The position numbers were made by a program, and so were the translations under genes. A stretch of 64,000 nucleotides of DNA from assembly GCF_027409185.1 (NCBI RefSeq), contig NC_084461.1:141095001-141159000 (forward strand). The letters run 5' to 3'. The notes under the pieces were generated by a model. That model did not search any database. It was not told the DNA's origin and saw only the letters and a program-made list of their open reading frames with translations. Shown here one piece after another: positions 1-12,913 of this stretch. The stretch comes from Cynocephalus volans (Eukaryota > Chordata > Mammalia > Dermoptera > Cynocephalidae). Numbering within the stretch: the stretch's first letter is position 1; each line of letters begins with the position of its first letter.

Positions 1-1440
1 TCGAGGGTTTGCTGTACTGAGTACATCCTACGGTGCTATGTCAACATTTGACATTTCAGAACTTACTGTACATCGAGTCATACATAAATTGTAATTATTT
101 ATTGATATGTATTGTTACATGCGTATGTATTATTACACAACATGCTTTTATTACTTAACGTTCGTTATTTATTCATTCAGGATATATTTATTGAGTACCT
201 ACTTTAGCCAACATCATGCAGGTTCTGAGAATATAACGGTGAATAAATCAGACATGGTCTCTTTCCTTACGAAACCTACTTATAGTGGAAAAGACTATTA
301 CTAGACAAATAATATCTCCAAGAAATACACGAGTTTGTGTTGTTTAGACAACTGTAAACAGTGTTTTGAAATATCCATCTGTGAAAGAAAAGGGTGGCTG
401 CTAGGATGCAAGGTACCATGCCATGATTATTATCGATGGGAATAAGCCAGTACGAAGAAGTTAAAAACTCAAGGGCAAGTGAAGGAGATACTTGATTTAC
501 AGAAAGCGTCCTGCGAAGGAAGAAGCCAGTGCACAAGCATAAGGCTTGGCTTCAGGTATAAGCAAAGGGCCTCAATTGAAACTGAAGCAAAAGTGAGGAT
601 GAGTAGATATAGCTTAATTTGTAGATTTAGAGGTTTGAACAATGACTTGCCAAAATACAGGACAATGTCATCTGCCACAAGTATGTAAATTGGAAGGTCT
701 GCAATTTGAAGAGAGGGGTGATTTTAAGAAGTCATTTTGGGAAAGCATGCTGAATAGAGAAGGTTGGTAACTTGCCGGACTTAGAGCCTGTGGGGCAGAT
801 TCTAACCATTATTAGCTCCCTAATTGCAGGCAAGGAAAAGGCAAAGGAATAGGTATTTGAAGAGAAAAACAAAGTGCTACAGTGAACGAAATAAAAAAAA
901 AAAAAAAAAGGATTGTCTTCCAGATTTCTTCCCACTTGGAGGAGAGGGAGAGCTTCATGAGGAAAGCACATCTAAGCTGGGCAAGACAAAGCAGTTGCTA
1001 GACGAAGAAGATAGCCTGAGAGAAAAGGAAATAAACAGGTCTGGGGGAGACGGAGATAAAAGCAGGGTAGTGGTAGATGTCTGGCCCAGATGCAGGAATG
1101 CCCTTGCGTCTTCCAAACCAAACTCGGTCATAGTGCTATCAGCAGTTTATCATCTGATTTCGTGAAATTGGTTCTATATATTTTTTAAAGTCTTAAATCT
1201 GACACTCTGTCTACAGAGGAATTCCCAAGCATCTTTAGCTGCTGTTGAGACGCATAAGTGAAGGACAAGTGTATTGTCCTCCACGCTTTAGAAGAGAAGC
1301 TCCAGGACGCAACAGGAGGCAGAAGTTTAATTTTTCTCTTCTTGTTGGAAGTTCTGAGTTGCTATGAGTCCTTTGTATTCATTCCTAGTTACCCAGAGTC
1401 CGGTTCCTTTATTCAAATGAAACCTTTCAATCTATCCAAG
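1..1440. other. Upstream flank of UBLCP1, no gene seen
   Basis: No convincing exon is visible. About 165-265 reads like a decayed L2 fragment (a 'tttattgagtacctact' type core). An A-tract of about 18 bases lies near 892-909. The short open frames here are not conserved proteins that I recognise. Confidence 0.5.
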
Positions 1441-1442
1441 CA

Positions 1443-1473
1443 CTTTTTTTTTTTTTTGGCGACTGGCCACAAA
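1443..1473 (-). repeat. CYN-type tRNA SINE, 3' end fragment
   Basis: A T-run followed by 'ggcgactggccac' is the same tail seen at the left end of the complete minus-strand SINEs in this window (for example at 60174). Only the 3' end is present, at the edge of the CpG island. Confidence 0.55.
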
Positions 1474-1581
1474 GAGGAGGAAGCCAGCGCAGCGGCCCCC
1501 AACCGGTTGTGACTTCAGCGAAAACAATACAAGAGACGTCACACTGCCGAAGCACCCACGCCGCTCAGAGCCCACCAGCGG

Positions 1582-1591
1582 GCGCATGCGC
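1582..1591. promoter_or_regulatory. NRF-1 palindrome
   Basis: GCGCATGCGC, an exact match to the NRF-1 consensus core, about 200-250 bp upstream of the inferred transcription start. Confidence 0.65.
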
Positions 1592-1778
1592 AGAAAAGGC
1601 GAGGGCCGGCCGCCCCCAGGGACCGTGAACAACTGCACAGCAATTACAGTCTCGGACAGTCCTGCCTTCCTTGTCGCCCTGTGGAGATCCCTGGCACAGG
1701 CTATCTAGGATTAGCACCCGAAGAGAAACATAGGAACCTGCCATTCCGTTCTCAGCACGTTTCCGTTTCAAACCACCC

Positions 1779-1823
1779 ACTTCCGGTTCACTGGCCGGTT
1801 CCGGTCCCGCCCCCCACTTCCGC
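1779..1823 (+). promoter_or_regulatory. Paired ETS sites with GC box
   Basis: Two ACTTCC(G) ETS/GABP-type cores (1779-1786 and 1816-1823) flank a C-rich GC box. Paired ETS sites often mark the start-site zone of CpG-island promoters, so transcription probably begins close to here. The exact start cannot be read from sequence. Confidence 0.55.
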
Positions 1824-1886
1824 TTGCCTTCGGGTGTGCTGAGGTAGATTTCTGCGTCTGCTGCCGCTCTTTCCGCCGCGCTCCAG
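1815..1886 (+). other. UBLCP1: UBLCP1 exon 1 (5' UTR)
   Basis: The exon ends at 1886 in 'ctccag' followed by donor 'gtgagg'. The 5' limit is approximate, set by the promoter motifs. It is non-coding: the initiator ATG is in exon 2. Confidence 0.65.
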
Positions 1887-3235
1887 GTGAGGGGACGCGA
1901 GGCACCCTGGCGAGCTGCCGGTGGAGACGCCGTTGGGGCTGGGGGGTTGCGGCGCTGCTGCCCGCGCGGCGTGGCCTGCACTGTGGCTGGAGGGAGCCGC
2001 GTCTGTGCTAGTCCGATGCCCAGGCCCCTGGCCCCGGCCCGCTTGTCGCGGGGGCCGCCGCCCTCCCATCGGGCCTTCTTGCCTGTTTCGAGGGCCGCAC
2101 GCGCCCCCGTGGGTTTTGCGCTCCCAAACTATATTTCTCCCTCTTTTCGGGCGTGTCCATCTCTCCGCTCACCTTTCTTGTTGAAGACATCCCAGGCCCT
2201 CTTGGGTTCTGGAACGTCTAACCTGCCTTATGTCATCTTATACCAACCAGTCACTTCGCACAGCTGTCACCTCTGTACCACCTCGCAGTTGCTGCTGATG
2301 TGCTGTCCTGGCCAGGAGTCGACAGTATTTCAGAGTTACCTTTTGCTATACTTGTTGAAAAGTTAACTCCTCTCCCCTTTCCCAACGTGTTACTTTTGCT
2401 GCTCTACTTTCAAACTTCCACCTTTGCCAACTTTTAGTTGTGTGGTCTTGGGCAAGTTGTTTAACTTCTTTTTCAGGTTTCTAGTCTGTATAGTGAGGGC
2501 AGTAGTTGTTCTGGACTATGAAGATTAAATAAGATAATTCAGTTAAATTGTTTAGCTTTGTTATTATTCTATCTCCACAACCATTTGTGTAGCTCTTTAC
2601 AGTTTACAAAGTGCTGTCACAGATGTTATACCTTAACACTATTCCTGACCAGTAAATATTAATAGAAGACTGAGGTTGAGAAGACTTAGGTTGTGGTTGA
2701 GAAGACTGAGGCCCAGAGATAGGAACTGAGGAATTGACTAGAGAATGTCAACACAGTATGTTAGGCAGAAGAACTCCAACCTAAATACCTTTTCTTGACT
2801 CTACGTTTAACGAAAAGGTATGCCCTTTGCTTGCTTGTCTGGATTTGATTGTCATCCCCCCCATCATTTTTCATTTTATAAATATGATGGGGTCTGAAGT
2901 GATACAAAATATTAGAATTGTGCGACAAAAGAGGTTAAATATGAAAATATAAAATAGCTCACATATTTATATCGTCCTGCTCAATTGGTATGAATGATCT
3001 CAGTAGTGATGAAGTGAGGTTCAGTAACTTTTTAAAACAGTGTAAAGATTTAATGCATTTAAAATTTTTTACGGTATTTTGTTATGCTTGGTCTTTTACA
3101 GGATTTGCCAAGTTAGAATTACCACTTGTGGCATAGGTGCTTCAAAACGTTTGTATGCTGCTTTTATTAAGCACATAGAATCCATGTCACCTGGCACATT
3201 TCTTTTTTTAAGGCTGGGAACATTGAAGAGCCTAG

Positions 3236-3402
3236 AGTAGTAGCTTTTAAATTTTAGCATGCACCAGAGGTGGGAAGATGGGGCTTGTTAAAACACAAAT
3301 TGCTAGGTCCCTTCTCTCCACCCCGATGACATTTCTAACAAGTTACCAAGTAAGGTCAATGCTGCTGGTAGGTCCAGGGACCGCACTTTGTGAACCAGTG
3401 GT
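3236..3402. mobile_element. MER5A-like hAT fragment
   Basis: Ends of the type 'agtagcttttaa...gaaccagtgg', with a central C-rich 'ggtcccttctctccacccc' core, resemble the short non-autonomous hAT-Charlie element MER5A. Diverged, ancient copy. Confidence 0.5.
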
Positions 3403-4179
3403 CTAGAGGGGACATGACTTATCCAGGGTTACCTGGAACTCAGGTAATCTCACTCAACTCCCTGCTCTGTCCATTGTTACATATATTGTATTAGCTCTGG
3501 TTGCATTCCTTACTCTTGTAAGTAATCATTTTTATTCTCACCTCTTAAGAGAAAAATAATGTTTAAACCATATTCCAGTTTGACTCAAAAGGTCCGTTTG
3601 GCTTTTTATTGAAGATCATAACATTTGTTAGAGCAAGTTCTGTATAAAATGGAATACGTTGACCTAAATTAACATACTTGCTTTAAATTTTCAGTTGAAC
3701 AGGTCAGAAACATAACAGAGTAAATATAAATACGAAGTCTTTCATATTTACATGAGTATATACGAATATGAATTTATGGTGCCCTCTTCTAATAGGCAAG
3801 TTTGTAAAAGACTCTTTGTTTCCAAATTATTTTTGCATATTGCAATTTAAAATTTGCCTTTCCTTTTGCAGTTGGTGTTGTTAGATGATGAGTGCAGTCA
3901 AATGTTTCATTGAATAAGTGAAAGTATTTAGAAATACCAATACCTCGAGATGAGAAAATCCAGTTCTCTGACCTGTGGGGGAAATGAGTTTATGAAAAGT
4001 AGGAAGCTTAATGGGGGAAGAGACCTATATTTGACTGTCAGTGGTAGTAGCAACTGCTGTATAATCTTTGTGTACTTAGATCTGCACCTGTGGATTTTAT
4101 GGATTTTATATTTCCTGTTTTTTGATGGACTTAACTCCTGTAGGCCCAATTTGAGAGAGACAGTTGTGATGTAGGGGAA

Positions 4180-4432
4180 GAAACATGAGCTTTAGTCAGA
4201 AGACCTGTTCTGTTACCAGCTATGTGCTTATGAGCAGATTACATAGCCTCTCAGAACTCCTGTTTCCTTAATTGTAAAGATGGAAGACTTATCAAACAAC
4301 CTTGTTAAATGAGATTGTATGTATAAAACCTGTTCAGTTAGTAAAATATGAAATAACTAATGGCTGTTTACTATTTAGCACAGTGTCTGGAACATAATAA
4401 GCTTTCAGTTAAAAATTATTTAACCAATACTT
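4180..4432 (+). repeat. MIR SINE
   Basis: Reads in MIR order: 'ttaccagctatgtgctta', 'cctctcagaactcctgtttcc', 'gttaaatgagat', 'cacagtgtctggaacataataagc'. Ancient and diverged. Confidence 0.6.
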
Positions 4433-4435
4433 AAT

Positions 4436-4620
4436 TTATATAGCGTTTACTGTGTGACATAAATGTTAACTAATTTAATCCTCATAAGAATCCTAAGTAG
4501 GTAGTATTCCCTATTTTACAGATGAGGAAACCTAGGTATTAAAAGTCAAGTCACTTCTGAAAGTCAAGAAGCTTATAAGTAGGAGAGCTTACATCTGAAC
4601 CCAGGTATTCTGGCTCTAGA
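4436..4620 (-). repeat. MIR SINE
   Basis: Reverse-orientation MIR core: 'atttaatcctcataagaatc', 'ttttacagatgaggaaacc', 'tctgaacccagg'. It sits directly beside the forward MIR to its left. Confidence 0.6.
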
Positions 4621-4631
4621 GTATATGCTCC

Positions 4632-4742
4632 TTTTTGTTTTCTTTTTGGTGGCTGGCATGTAAGGGGATTATTAATCCTTGACCTTGGTGTTATGAGTAC
4701 CATGTAGAGTTTGTGCTCTTAATGACTATACCACACTACCTC
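4632..4742 (-). repeat. Decayed CYN-type tRNA SINE
   Basis: 'ggtggctggcatgtaagggg' followed by 'ccttgaccttggtgttatga' matches the minus-strand monomer pattern seen in better copies, with many substitutions. Confidence 0.55.
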
Positions 4743-5084
4743 TTAAATGTGAAATGAATGTGAATGGTCTGTCATAGAGGAACTTGCTTGTACCATAAAC
4801 CTGACAAAATAGAGTGGGAGGGATAGGTAGTTCATTGCACCTTTCCAGCTGAACAACAGGGAGAATATGATAGAGTATTAGGAAGTAGTGGGGGAATTTT
4901 AACTTTGAGTCCTGCTAACTTTTGGTGTTCTGGTAGCGCTTCTGCAAGGAAAAAAATCCTGTTTCTCTATCATCAGATTATAAGATAGGACTCAAACTGC
5001 ACATGCTTATAAAACTTAAAGTTACAAGTTTGGCCTCAATATATTTATTTTAACTTGTTCATCTGTATGTGCCTTCCTTTCTAG

Positions 5085-5282
5085 GTAATTTTTTCTGAAG
5101 GAAAGCTGCCTCCTCATATGTTTCAAGAATGGCTCTCCCTATCATCGTAAAGTGGGGAGGACAAGAGTATTCAGTGACCACACTTTCTGAAGATGATACT
5201 GTGCTAGATCTCAAACAGTTTCTCAAGACCCTTACAGGAGTACTGCCAGAACGCCAAAAGTTACTTGGACTCAAAGTTAAAG
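5085..5282 (+). CDS. UBLCP1: UBLCP1 exon 2 (start codon, residues 1-52)
   Basis: Acceptor 'tttctag' precedes 5085. 5085-5128 is 5' UTR and ATG is at 5129. It encodes [11 protein letters not shown] onward, the first strands of the ubiquitin-like domain. Donor 'gtaatt' follows 5282; the exon ends after the first base of codon 52. Confidence 0.95.
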
Positions 5283-8200
5283 GTAATTCTCTTGTCACTT
5301 CAAACTTTTTGCATTAATATTTATGAATTTTTATGTATTCTGTTATCTGTTTTCTTTGTCTTTCCCTTTGAAGATTTCTTTGATAGGGATATTCCTAAAA
5401 ATGTTTTATTGGTAAAAGTAAGAATATTAAACGTTACTTGAAGATACCACCAGTGTTAAGATTCCTTTTGATTCCTCTGGCAGTTGGTGTTTGCTTTTTA
5501 AATCTTTGGCACAGAAGTCCCAGGTAAAAACTGTTATTTATTTTCTGACAACTGACAGCATTTTTATTACAGCTTGGACCTTGTACACTCTTCAAACTAT
5601 CTTTTCTCTTTCAAAAGTAAAGATAAGATTTAAAAATTATAGGCAGTGTTGATATCTAGTTTAAAGGGGATTTTTATGTTTGTATTTGTCATATCATTGA
5701 AGGGTGAATTTTGTGTAACAGTAAATTTACAGTTTTATTGTAGACACTTAATTTCCAAGGCTTCCTGGAAAACAGTTGTCTTCATCTTGAACAACAAAAT
5801 AAAACAGTTTATCTTGTTTAGTTAGTTGACTAAAGATGGAATAAGATGGAATTGGGGAGAAAAACCTTGTATTAGTTCTTAGTGTCTTAGATATGACTAG
5901 TTCAGCAGTAACAATAATTTATTAATGTAAGGGGGAAAAAAAACAAAAAAGTCAAAAACTGTTGTGGTCTCTGTACCAAACCTTTTAATGTTAGGGTTTT
6001 GTATAATGGAATAGTGAAACCAGCACCTGAACTTTAGTGAGAAAACAGTCATTTGCTTGTATTGTAGGCAAACCTGCAGAAAATGATGTTAAGCTTGGAG
6101 CTCTCAAACTGAAACCAAATACTAAAATCATGATGATGGGAACTCGTGAGGAGAGCTTGGTAAATGTTTACTTTTGTTACCATTTGTCTCTTTGAAGATA
6201 TTATGATTTATACTACACTGTTGTATTATAGTTTAATTGTGGTAAAGTTGTCAGTCTAGCAGTCAATAAAAGTAAAAGCTGCACAGTGAACGTGGTATTA
6301 ATATCAACAAAAAATAAATACTGGGGAACTTTTTAGTATATAGTTAGCTGTAAGTATAGAAGTAGCCCAACTGGTCAAATTTAATATGGTAAATGTGCCC
6401 CAGGGACGTATATAACAAATTATCAATTGTGAAAATTTTTCCACATTGTGTGCTTGAAAGATTAAACTCAACTTGTGCCTCTCATTTGATTTTTATGCTG
6501 TGCATGTATTTGTTACGTTAAAGATCATATGGTGAAACAAAACTTTTTTCCGTCTTAATAGGAAGATGTCTTAGGTCCACCACCTGACAATGATGATGTT
6601 GTCAACGACTTTGATATTGAAGATGAAGTAGTTGAAGTAGAGAATAGGTAAGTGCTTTTCATTTTAGAAGAAATTGATTGTAATGTGAGAAAAAGTAAAT
6701 GTTTCATCTGATTTTACTTTTTCCATTAGGGAAGAAAACCTACTGAAAATTTCTCGCAGAGTAAAAGAGTACAAAGTGGAAATTTTGAATCCTCCCAGGG
6801 AAGGGAAAAAGCTTTTGGTACTAGATGTTGATTACACATTGTTTGGTAAGTCAGTTAATAATGCTCTTCATCTTCTGTCACCTACAACAAGTTTTTCTTT
6901 TGTTTGGTTTTTTTTCCCAGCAACTCAGGATTCACATGAAATATTTGAAAGCTTTATCATTCCAAAAGTAAATCATTCATTGTAGAAAATACAGATAAAC
7001 AAAAAAAGTTATCTGTAATTCTAAGACCCAAAGAAAACCACTCAGTATTTTGGAGTGTATATTCTAGAGTGTGTTTATATATAGTTCCTTTTTTTCTTTT
7101 ACTTAATGATAGATTGAACATCTTCTCAGTCATTAAGTATTATTTGTTGTGAATTAAATACATATACGGGGGTACTTCAAAAAGTTTATGGAAAGATTCG
7201 TGTTATCTTTTAATTCTATTTTTCCATGAACTTTTTGAAGTACTCTCATATATATTTTTGGCCACACAGTATTCTAGTTTGTGGACATATCATAATTTAA
7301 TTGTTTCCCTATTAATTAACATTAGAATTTTTATGAGGAATATTTTTAAAATCATTTTTGATTATATTTTATCCCTGGTTTTCTGTTTAATTATTATTAT
7401 TTTTTACTGTAACATAGTTGATTGTACTTATCTATGAGGTACAGAGTTTAATTAATATCATTACCTCTGTGCAGTAGGTTTTCTGTTTAATTACATTCAG
7501 ATTCTTGAATTTAAAATTTCTCATCTCAAGAAAGAAAGGTGTTCATCCTCTAATATTGGCAAGAAATAATTAACCCCATATATTAGAATTTATTTATCTC
7601 TAATTCTAAACTTTAAATATGTATCGTAAGTTAATGTACTCTTTTTTTAAATTATGGAGTTAATTGTGTCTGTCATTTTCATGAGATGTGATTGTATCTG
7701 CAAGGTGGATGATTAAATGTAAGTATAGGTAGACCTAGTTTGTTTTTCAGTATCATAAAATAAGATCTAAACTTTAGAGTCTAGATGAGAAAAAAATTTG
7801 TAATTTACTGTATGAGCCTGAATTCTCAGTATTGCTCTTAGCACATTGAGCAAAGTTGATTGATTAAAGTTGGATTTCAGTGATATTAAATTGAGTGCTT
7901 TGAAAGGTATCTTTTTGTCAGCTGATGTAATTCAGTCTGAAGCAGTTTGCAAGTGAATGTTTGTATTACATTTCATAGTAGTTTCATTGATATTAGGTAC
8001 TTGTTCATGATAATAAACTAATAATTATCTATGATCGATTTTCTTTTAGACCATAGGTCTTGTGCAGAGACTGGAGTAGAATTAATGCGGCCATATCTTC
8101 ATGAATTCCTGACATCTGCATATGAGGATTATGACATTGTTATTTGGTGTAAGCTACATTTTTTGTTTAGATTTCCATGGAAGTAAGGTTGTTCTGTACA

Positions 8201-10568
8201 TTATTCTGCTCTATAAAACATGACTTAAAATGACCTGTGTTTAAATGTTAAACAGTTTTCATTTTTTTAGCAAATTTCTAAAATGAGCATGTTTGACTTT
8301 CTGGCATCACAGTGTAAACTTATATATTCATTTGCCAAATACCACTGAGATAGTTAAGTATAGGACAAGAGTAGATTATGGTGTTAGCCTAAAAATGGCC
8401 TTATTTTTCCAGTTGCCGCACCTTGATTAGAAATTTTTCCTTCTGATCTTTTCTGTGTAATCCTTAAATGCTTCAGGATATTGTTGCTTTCTCCTTTCTT
8501 TCTTACTCCAGTTTCAAACTTGGAGAAAGATATGTTTAAAAAAAATCAGTGATGTAGTTCTCCAGAAATAAAGGAAGGCAATATGAATTACTTAAGAAAA
8601 AATTAATATATGGACTAAAGCAGTGTTACTCAAATTATGGCTATCCATCATTCCAAGAACGTACAGTTCTGTGTGATAATGAGTTTGCTGCAGAAAGTAA
8701 ATCTACTGTATTACTAAGCTCATTATTTAGTTCAGTTGGCAATTTTTTTTTTTTTTGTAGCAAGGCTTTCTCAAAAAATGAAGCAATGCTTCGCTTCAAA
8801 TCCTATCTCCCACAAACATTTAAAATTGCTTCTTGGCAATTTCATAAGCAGAGAAGAGTTATCCTGATTGTGAATTAAGTAAAATCCCATGAATTAAAGA
8901 TGCTATGTTTAATTGTACTGTCTTTGATGAGAAACTACATAGTTGTTGCAGTATGTAAATTTCCTTTGTACATTTTTTTTATAATCAGAATTTTCATTGT
9001 TCAATAATAAGTTCATAGATGTTAAGATGAAAAACATAGTTAAAATATGATAATTTTCACATATAATAATAATAATAGGGGGAAGAGATCTTCCTCATAA
9101 ACAAGTTTTTGTTCAGCAATTCTAAATCTGAGATGACTTTTGTTTTCCTCCTTCTGGTTGGCTGGCTGGTATAGGGATCCAAACCCTTGAGCATGGTGTT
9201 TTCAATACTGCACTCTAACCAACTGAGCTAACCGGCCAGCCTACTTAAGATGACATTTGAGAGAAAGGTTTATCCTCTAAATGTTATTAAACGAGACTTA
9301 GAAATTTAGAGAACTTTTTACAATCATATATTTAAGTTATTTTTGTGAATTATATATCATGGTAGTACATTGAAAAGTGCACTTCAGTTGGGAGCTAAAT
9401 AGACTAGGGTTTTAATTCTGGCTCTGTCCTTAATATATGATACTTGACAGGTCACTTAATTTTTCTGAGCCTTAGTTTTTTTACCTGAGAAGTGAAGATA
9501 ACTAAACCTATATTACTGGTTAGTTGTAAGAATAGAAATATTAGTATATCAACTAGTACCATGTCTGACCTATAATAACTATTTAATAATTAGAAACTAT
9601 TTTTATTTTTATTAGTTGTGAGTCTTTTTGTTTTTCATCTGAGAATTATAGGCACAAAAGAGGTACTGAATTAAAAATCATTTTTCCCTAGTTTATGACT
9701 GTTTTTATCACAGATACAACAGTCTCTAAAATTTTAGTTCAACTGACCAGTTTTGCGTTTAAGGTTATTGTTTTGCTTTTCATGTGTGTGTGCTAAAGAT
9801 TTTTATTTTGGGAACTCAGGTGCCTTTTTTGCTTTTAAAAAATACACACAAACACCAAGGTCAAGAGTTAGGATCCCTATACTGGCCAGCTGCCAAAAAA
9901 TAAAATAAAATAAAAATACATACATATACTTTACATAATTAAATTGCTTTTTCTCTTTTTAAGCATGTTACTTGGTTACACATACCTATAGAGTTTAGTC
10001 CAGTAACTTAGGAGTAGGAGAACACATAGAAGTGAGGATTGAATTTTAGTATCAGTGATCCCAAAACTGGTTGTCTGACAGTGAGCAGATACATAACATA
10101 GGTACACTTTATGAATTTGTCTCAGATTCCTTATTATAAGCTACTAGATTCAGTGAGCATTACGTTTGCTGAGCCTGACAAAATGCAAATTTTCATTGGC
10201 TTTAGCAAGTCTTCAACGTAAACTTTTGACACATAGCATTAATATGCTTATATTGACATGCTATATATATATACCCGTGCATTGCCTGGAAGTAGGAACA
10301 TGGAAGAAAGTTGAGATCTAGGCACCCTGAATTTAAGTTTGGAATTGATAGAGTAGTGGTAGGGCTGTTTTTAAAAGGAGTTTGGGTTTTGATTTATAAA
10401 TTTGCTAGGTTCAAAGTACTTTCGAGCATTGCTTACCTGTGTCTCATAGATAATAGTTGTTTAGATTTTATTCTAGGGCTGGCCGGTTAGCTCAGTTGGT
10501 TAGAGTGCAGCCTTCTAACACCTCGGTCAAGAGTTCGGTTCCCCATGCTGGCCAGCCAGCTGCCCAAA

Positions 10569-10599
<31 letters not shown>

Positions 10600-12881
10600 T
10601 TTGATTGTGTTTTGAAGACACACCAAAATAAGTTTATTTATATAAATATTTAAAAGAAAATTACAATAAATGTGCTAGGGACTATTATTTGTGATGCTTA
10701 GAAAACTTATTTATACAGAAGAAAGATATTTTTAAATGAAATTCAAACTTTTCATATATATTGTGTTATCATTCCTCATGTTTTAGCTGCAACAAATATG
10801 AAGTGGATTGAAGCTAAAATGAAAGTAAGTGTTAGAAAACAATTCATTGAAAATTTTTTTGATACTGCATTTGTCTTGTTAAAAGTTCTGGAACTGAATT
10901 AATTTCATTCTTATTGGAGGGCATTTAATAGATAGATAGATGCCTGTATCAGGAGTAGAGGTATCTTTACAGTCTGTTTAATGGGTATTGTGCTGAGTGC
11001 TAAAGTCTTTTTTTCAAGAAAAAGTACAGCTAAGTTCCTACCCCCTTTTTCTCCCTCTTTTTACAATAATACTTTTTCTTTCTTTCTTTTGCTCTGGTGT
11101 ATAATACTTAAATAGATCCTGCTCTTCTAAAATGATGAATAGGAAGTAATCTGCTTCTAGTTTATTTTCCTTGGATTACCATTTATTGATTTAGCTAAAT
11201 GAGACTAAGGTACTTGGTAGTTGTTTAGCAAGATGTGGCAGCCAGTGGGGTAAAGTTAGCATTATGGGAAATTGCAGCTGGAATATTCAGAAAGCCGGGA
11301 ATTTTCCACATTATTATATTTTAACCTCATGATTATTTGTGTTTGTAGGAACTGGGAGTGAGCACAAATGCAAATTATAAGATTACCTTCATGTTGGACA
11401 GTGCTGCAATGATAACAGTGCATACTCCAAGGAGAGGATTAATAGATGTAAGAAGTCATTTTACTAATATTTAAAGTTGTGTTTATTTTCTACTATACTT
11501 TTTGTATTTATACTGATGAAATAAATTAAAGGAGTTTAGAAATTCTTCTGAGTGGATAGCAAAGCAGCAGTTGAGTTTTGACACAGAAAAATGTGTTTAA
11601 GGTTAAAAGATTTAAATTTTAGTGATAAAATTAAGGATCTCAAAGCAGGAATGTCAAGAAAGAAACTTGCGATGATGGATAATATACTCTGATGATGATA
11701 GCACAGTGTTGCTGGATAGAGTAGGTGAGACAAATACTGAATATCATCAAGGAAGATACTAGGAACAAACCAAAATATTCTCACCCTGCCCTATATGAAA
11801 CTGGTAATAAAAACAGATGCATCATGATGCATGTAGTTTGGGGTGATGTATGTGTGGTCCTTGAAAATAGCAATAAAAACCATCAGAGAAAAGGGTTGGT
11901 CTAAAAATAGAGTTCTTCACTTTGTTTACTTATCAAATAACTACTCATGTTATTGAGTATGTACTATCTGCAAGGCCCTGTGATAGTGGGAATAAAGAAA
12001 TGAATGAGACATGGTCCATGCCTTTTGAAAGCACACAAACTAATAGGAATTGGGGAGAATTTAGGATACTAGGAAAACTTAGGAGAGACATTATTAAAAT
12101 AATCAGAATTATAAATAGAATGGTTTAAGTGCATGGGAACTTGCTCAATAAAGGAAATACTGTATACATCAGAGGGAAAATATAATTTATTACCTTCTAA
12201 AGTAAAATAATACATTTCCAAAACCTAAACTTTATAAAGAAGTTTGGGAAATGTTAAACATAACAGTGTTTATAATAGTGAAAAATTAAAGGAATAAAAG
12301 TAATCCTCAGTATCGAGCATTAAGGAATTGGCCATGTAAACTGTTGTTATCTACAGTAATAGGATGCAGCTAGTTATTTGGTATAGTAGAATATTTAATG
12401 ATTTAAAAATTTTCATGACACATTAAAGTAAAAGTATTTTAGAGAGCAGTAATGTATTTTAGAGAGCAGTGTTTTCAAGCCATAGAAAATAGTTCATAAC
12501 CTTTGTTTGGTTTAGGATTACCCTTAGCTTAACAAACATTTGTGAATTCCCTGAGGCTGCTGCTATTTATACAAAAGGCTGAAGGTAAATACATCAGAAT
12601 ATCTAGTTGTTATCCTTGGTACTGACTGGATTACAGATGATTTAAATTTTTCCTTTTCTGTATTTTCAGATTTTTCTGTGGTCAGCAATATTACTTTTCT
12701 AACTGAAAACAAAGTAGTCCATGTTTTGGGGAACAAATGGCACTTGACCTAATTACCGAATGATAGCACTTTTTAAGAGGATTTCCAACTCTGGGTGTCA
12801 TAAAGACTGACTTCTTTTGTCACATTTCTTGAGGCTTTTGTTAGTAAAACAAACCCCAAGAATCTGGCTTACTATGTCAAT

Positions 12882-12913
<32 letters not shown>

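Larger units (their letters stand above)
1450..2150 (+). promoter_or_regulatory. UBLCP1: CpG-island promoter of UBLCP1
   Basis: GC- and CpG-rich block in otherwise AT-rich DNA, spanning the non-coding first exon. It contains a perfect NRF-1 palindrome GCGCATGCGC at 1582-1591, ETS-type cores ACTTCCGG at 1779-1786 and ACTTCCGC at 1816-1823, and a GC box around 1806-1815. No TATA box is placed. This is the usual make-up of a TATA-less housekeeping promoter, which fits a broadly expressed nuclear phosphatase. Confidence 0.85.
1887..5084 (+). other. UBLCP1 intron 1
   Basis: Spans donor 'gtgagg' to acceptor 'cctttctag'. The first ~250 bases are still CpG-island sequence. It holds a MER5A-like fragment (3236-3402), a MIR on each strand (4180-4432 and 4436-4620) and a decayed CYN-like SINE (4632-4742). 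No coding sequence is supported. Confidence 0.7.
8149..10786 (+). other. UBLCP1 intron 6
   Basis: Holds a minus CYN SINE (9142-9246), a MIR (9380-9600), a truncated plus CYN tail (9846-9915) and a full plus CYN monomer (10476-10603). No coding sequence other than the flanking exons is supported. Confidence 0.65.

Noticed and set aside
1565-2366. Long open frames on both strands across the CpG island (up to 159 codons)
   Set aside because: High GC removes stop codons by chance. The products are low-complexity (Ala/Pro/Arg/Gly) and unlike any family, and the region is promoter plus non-coding exon 1.
10476-10560. tRNA gene candidates at the tRNA-like A/B boxes
   Set aside because: All such sequences in the window carry A-rich tails and TSDs and belong to one SINE family. 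None forms a complete unmutated tRNA.
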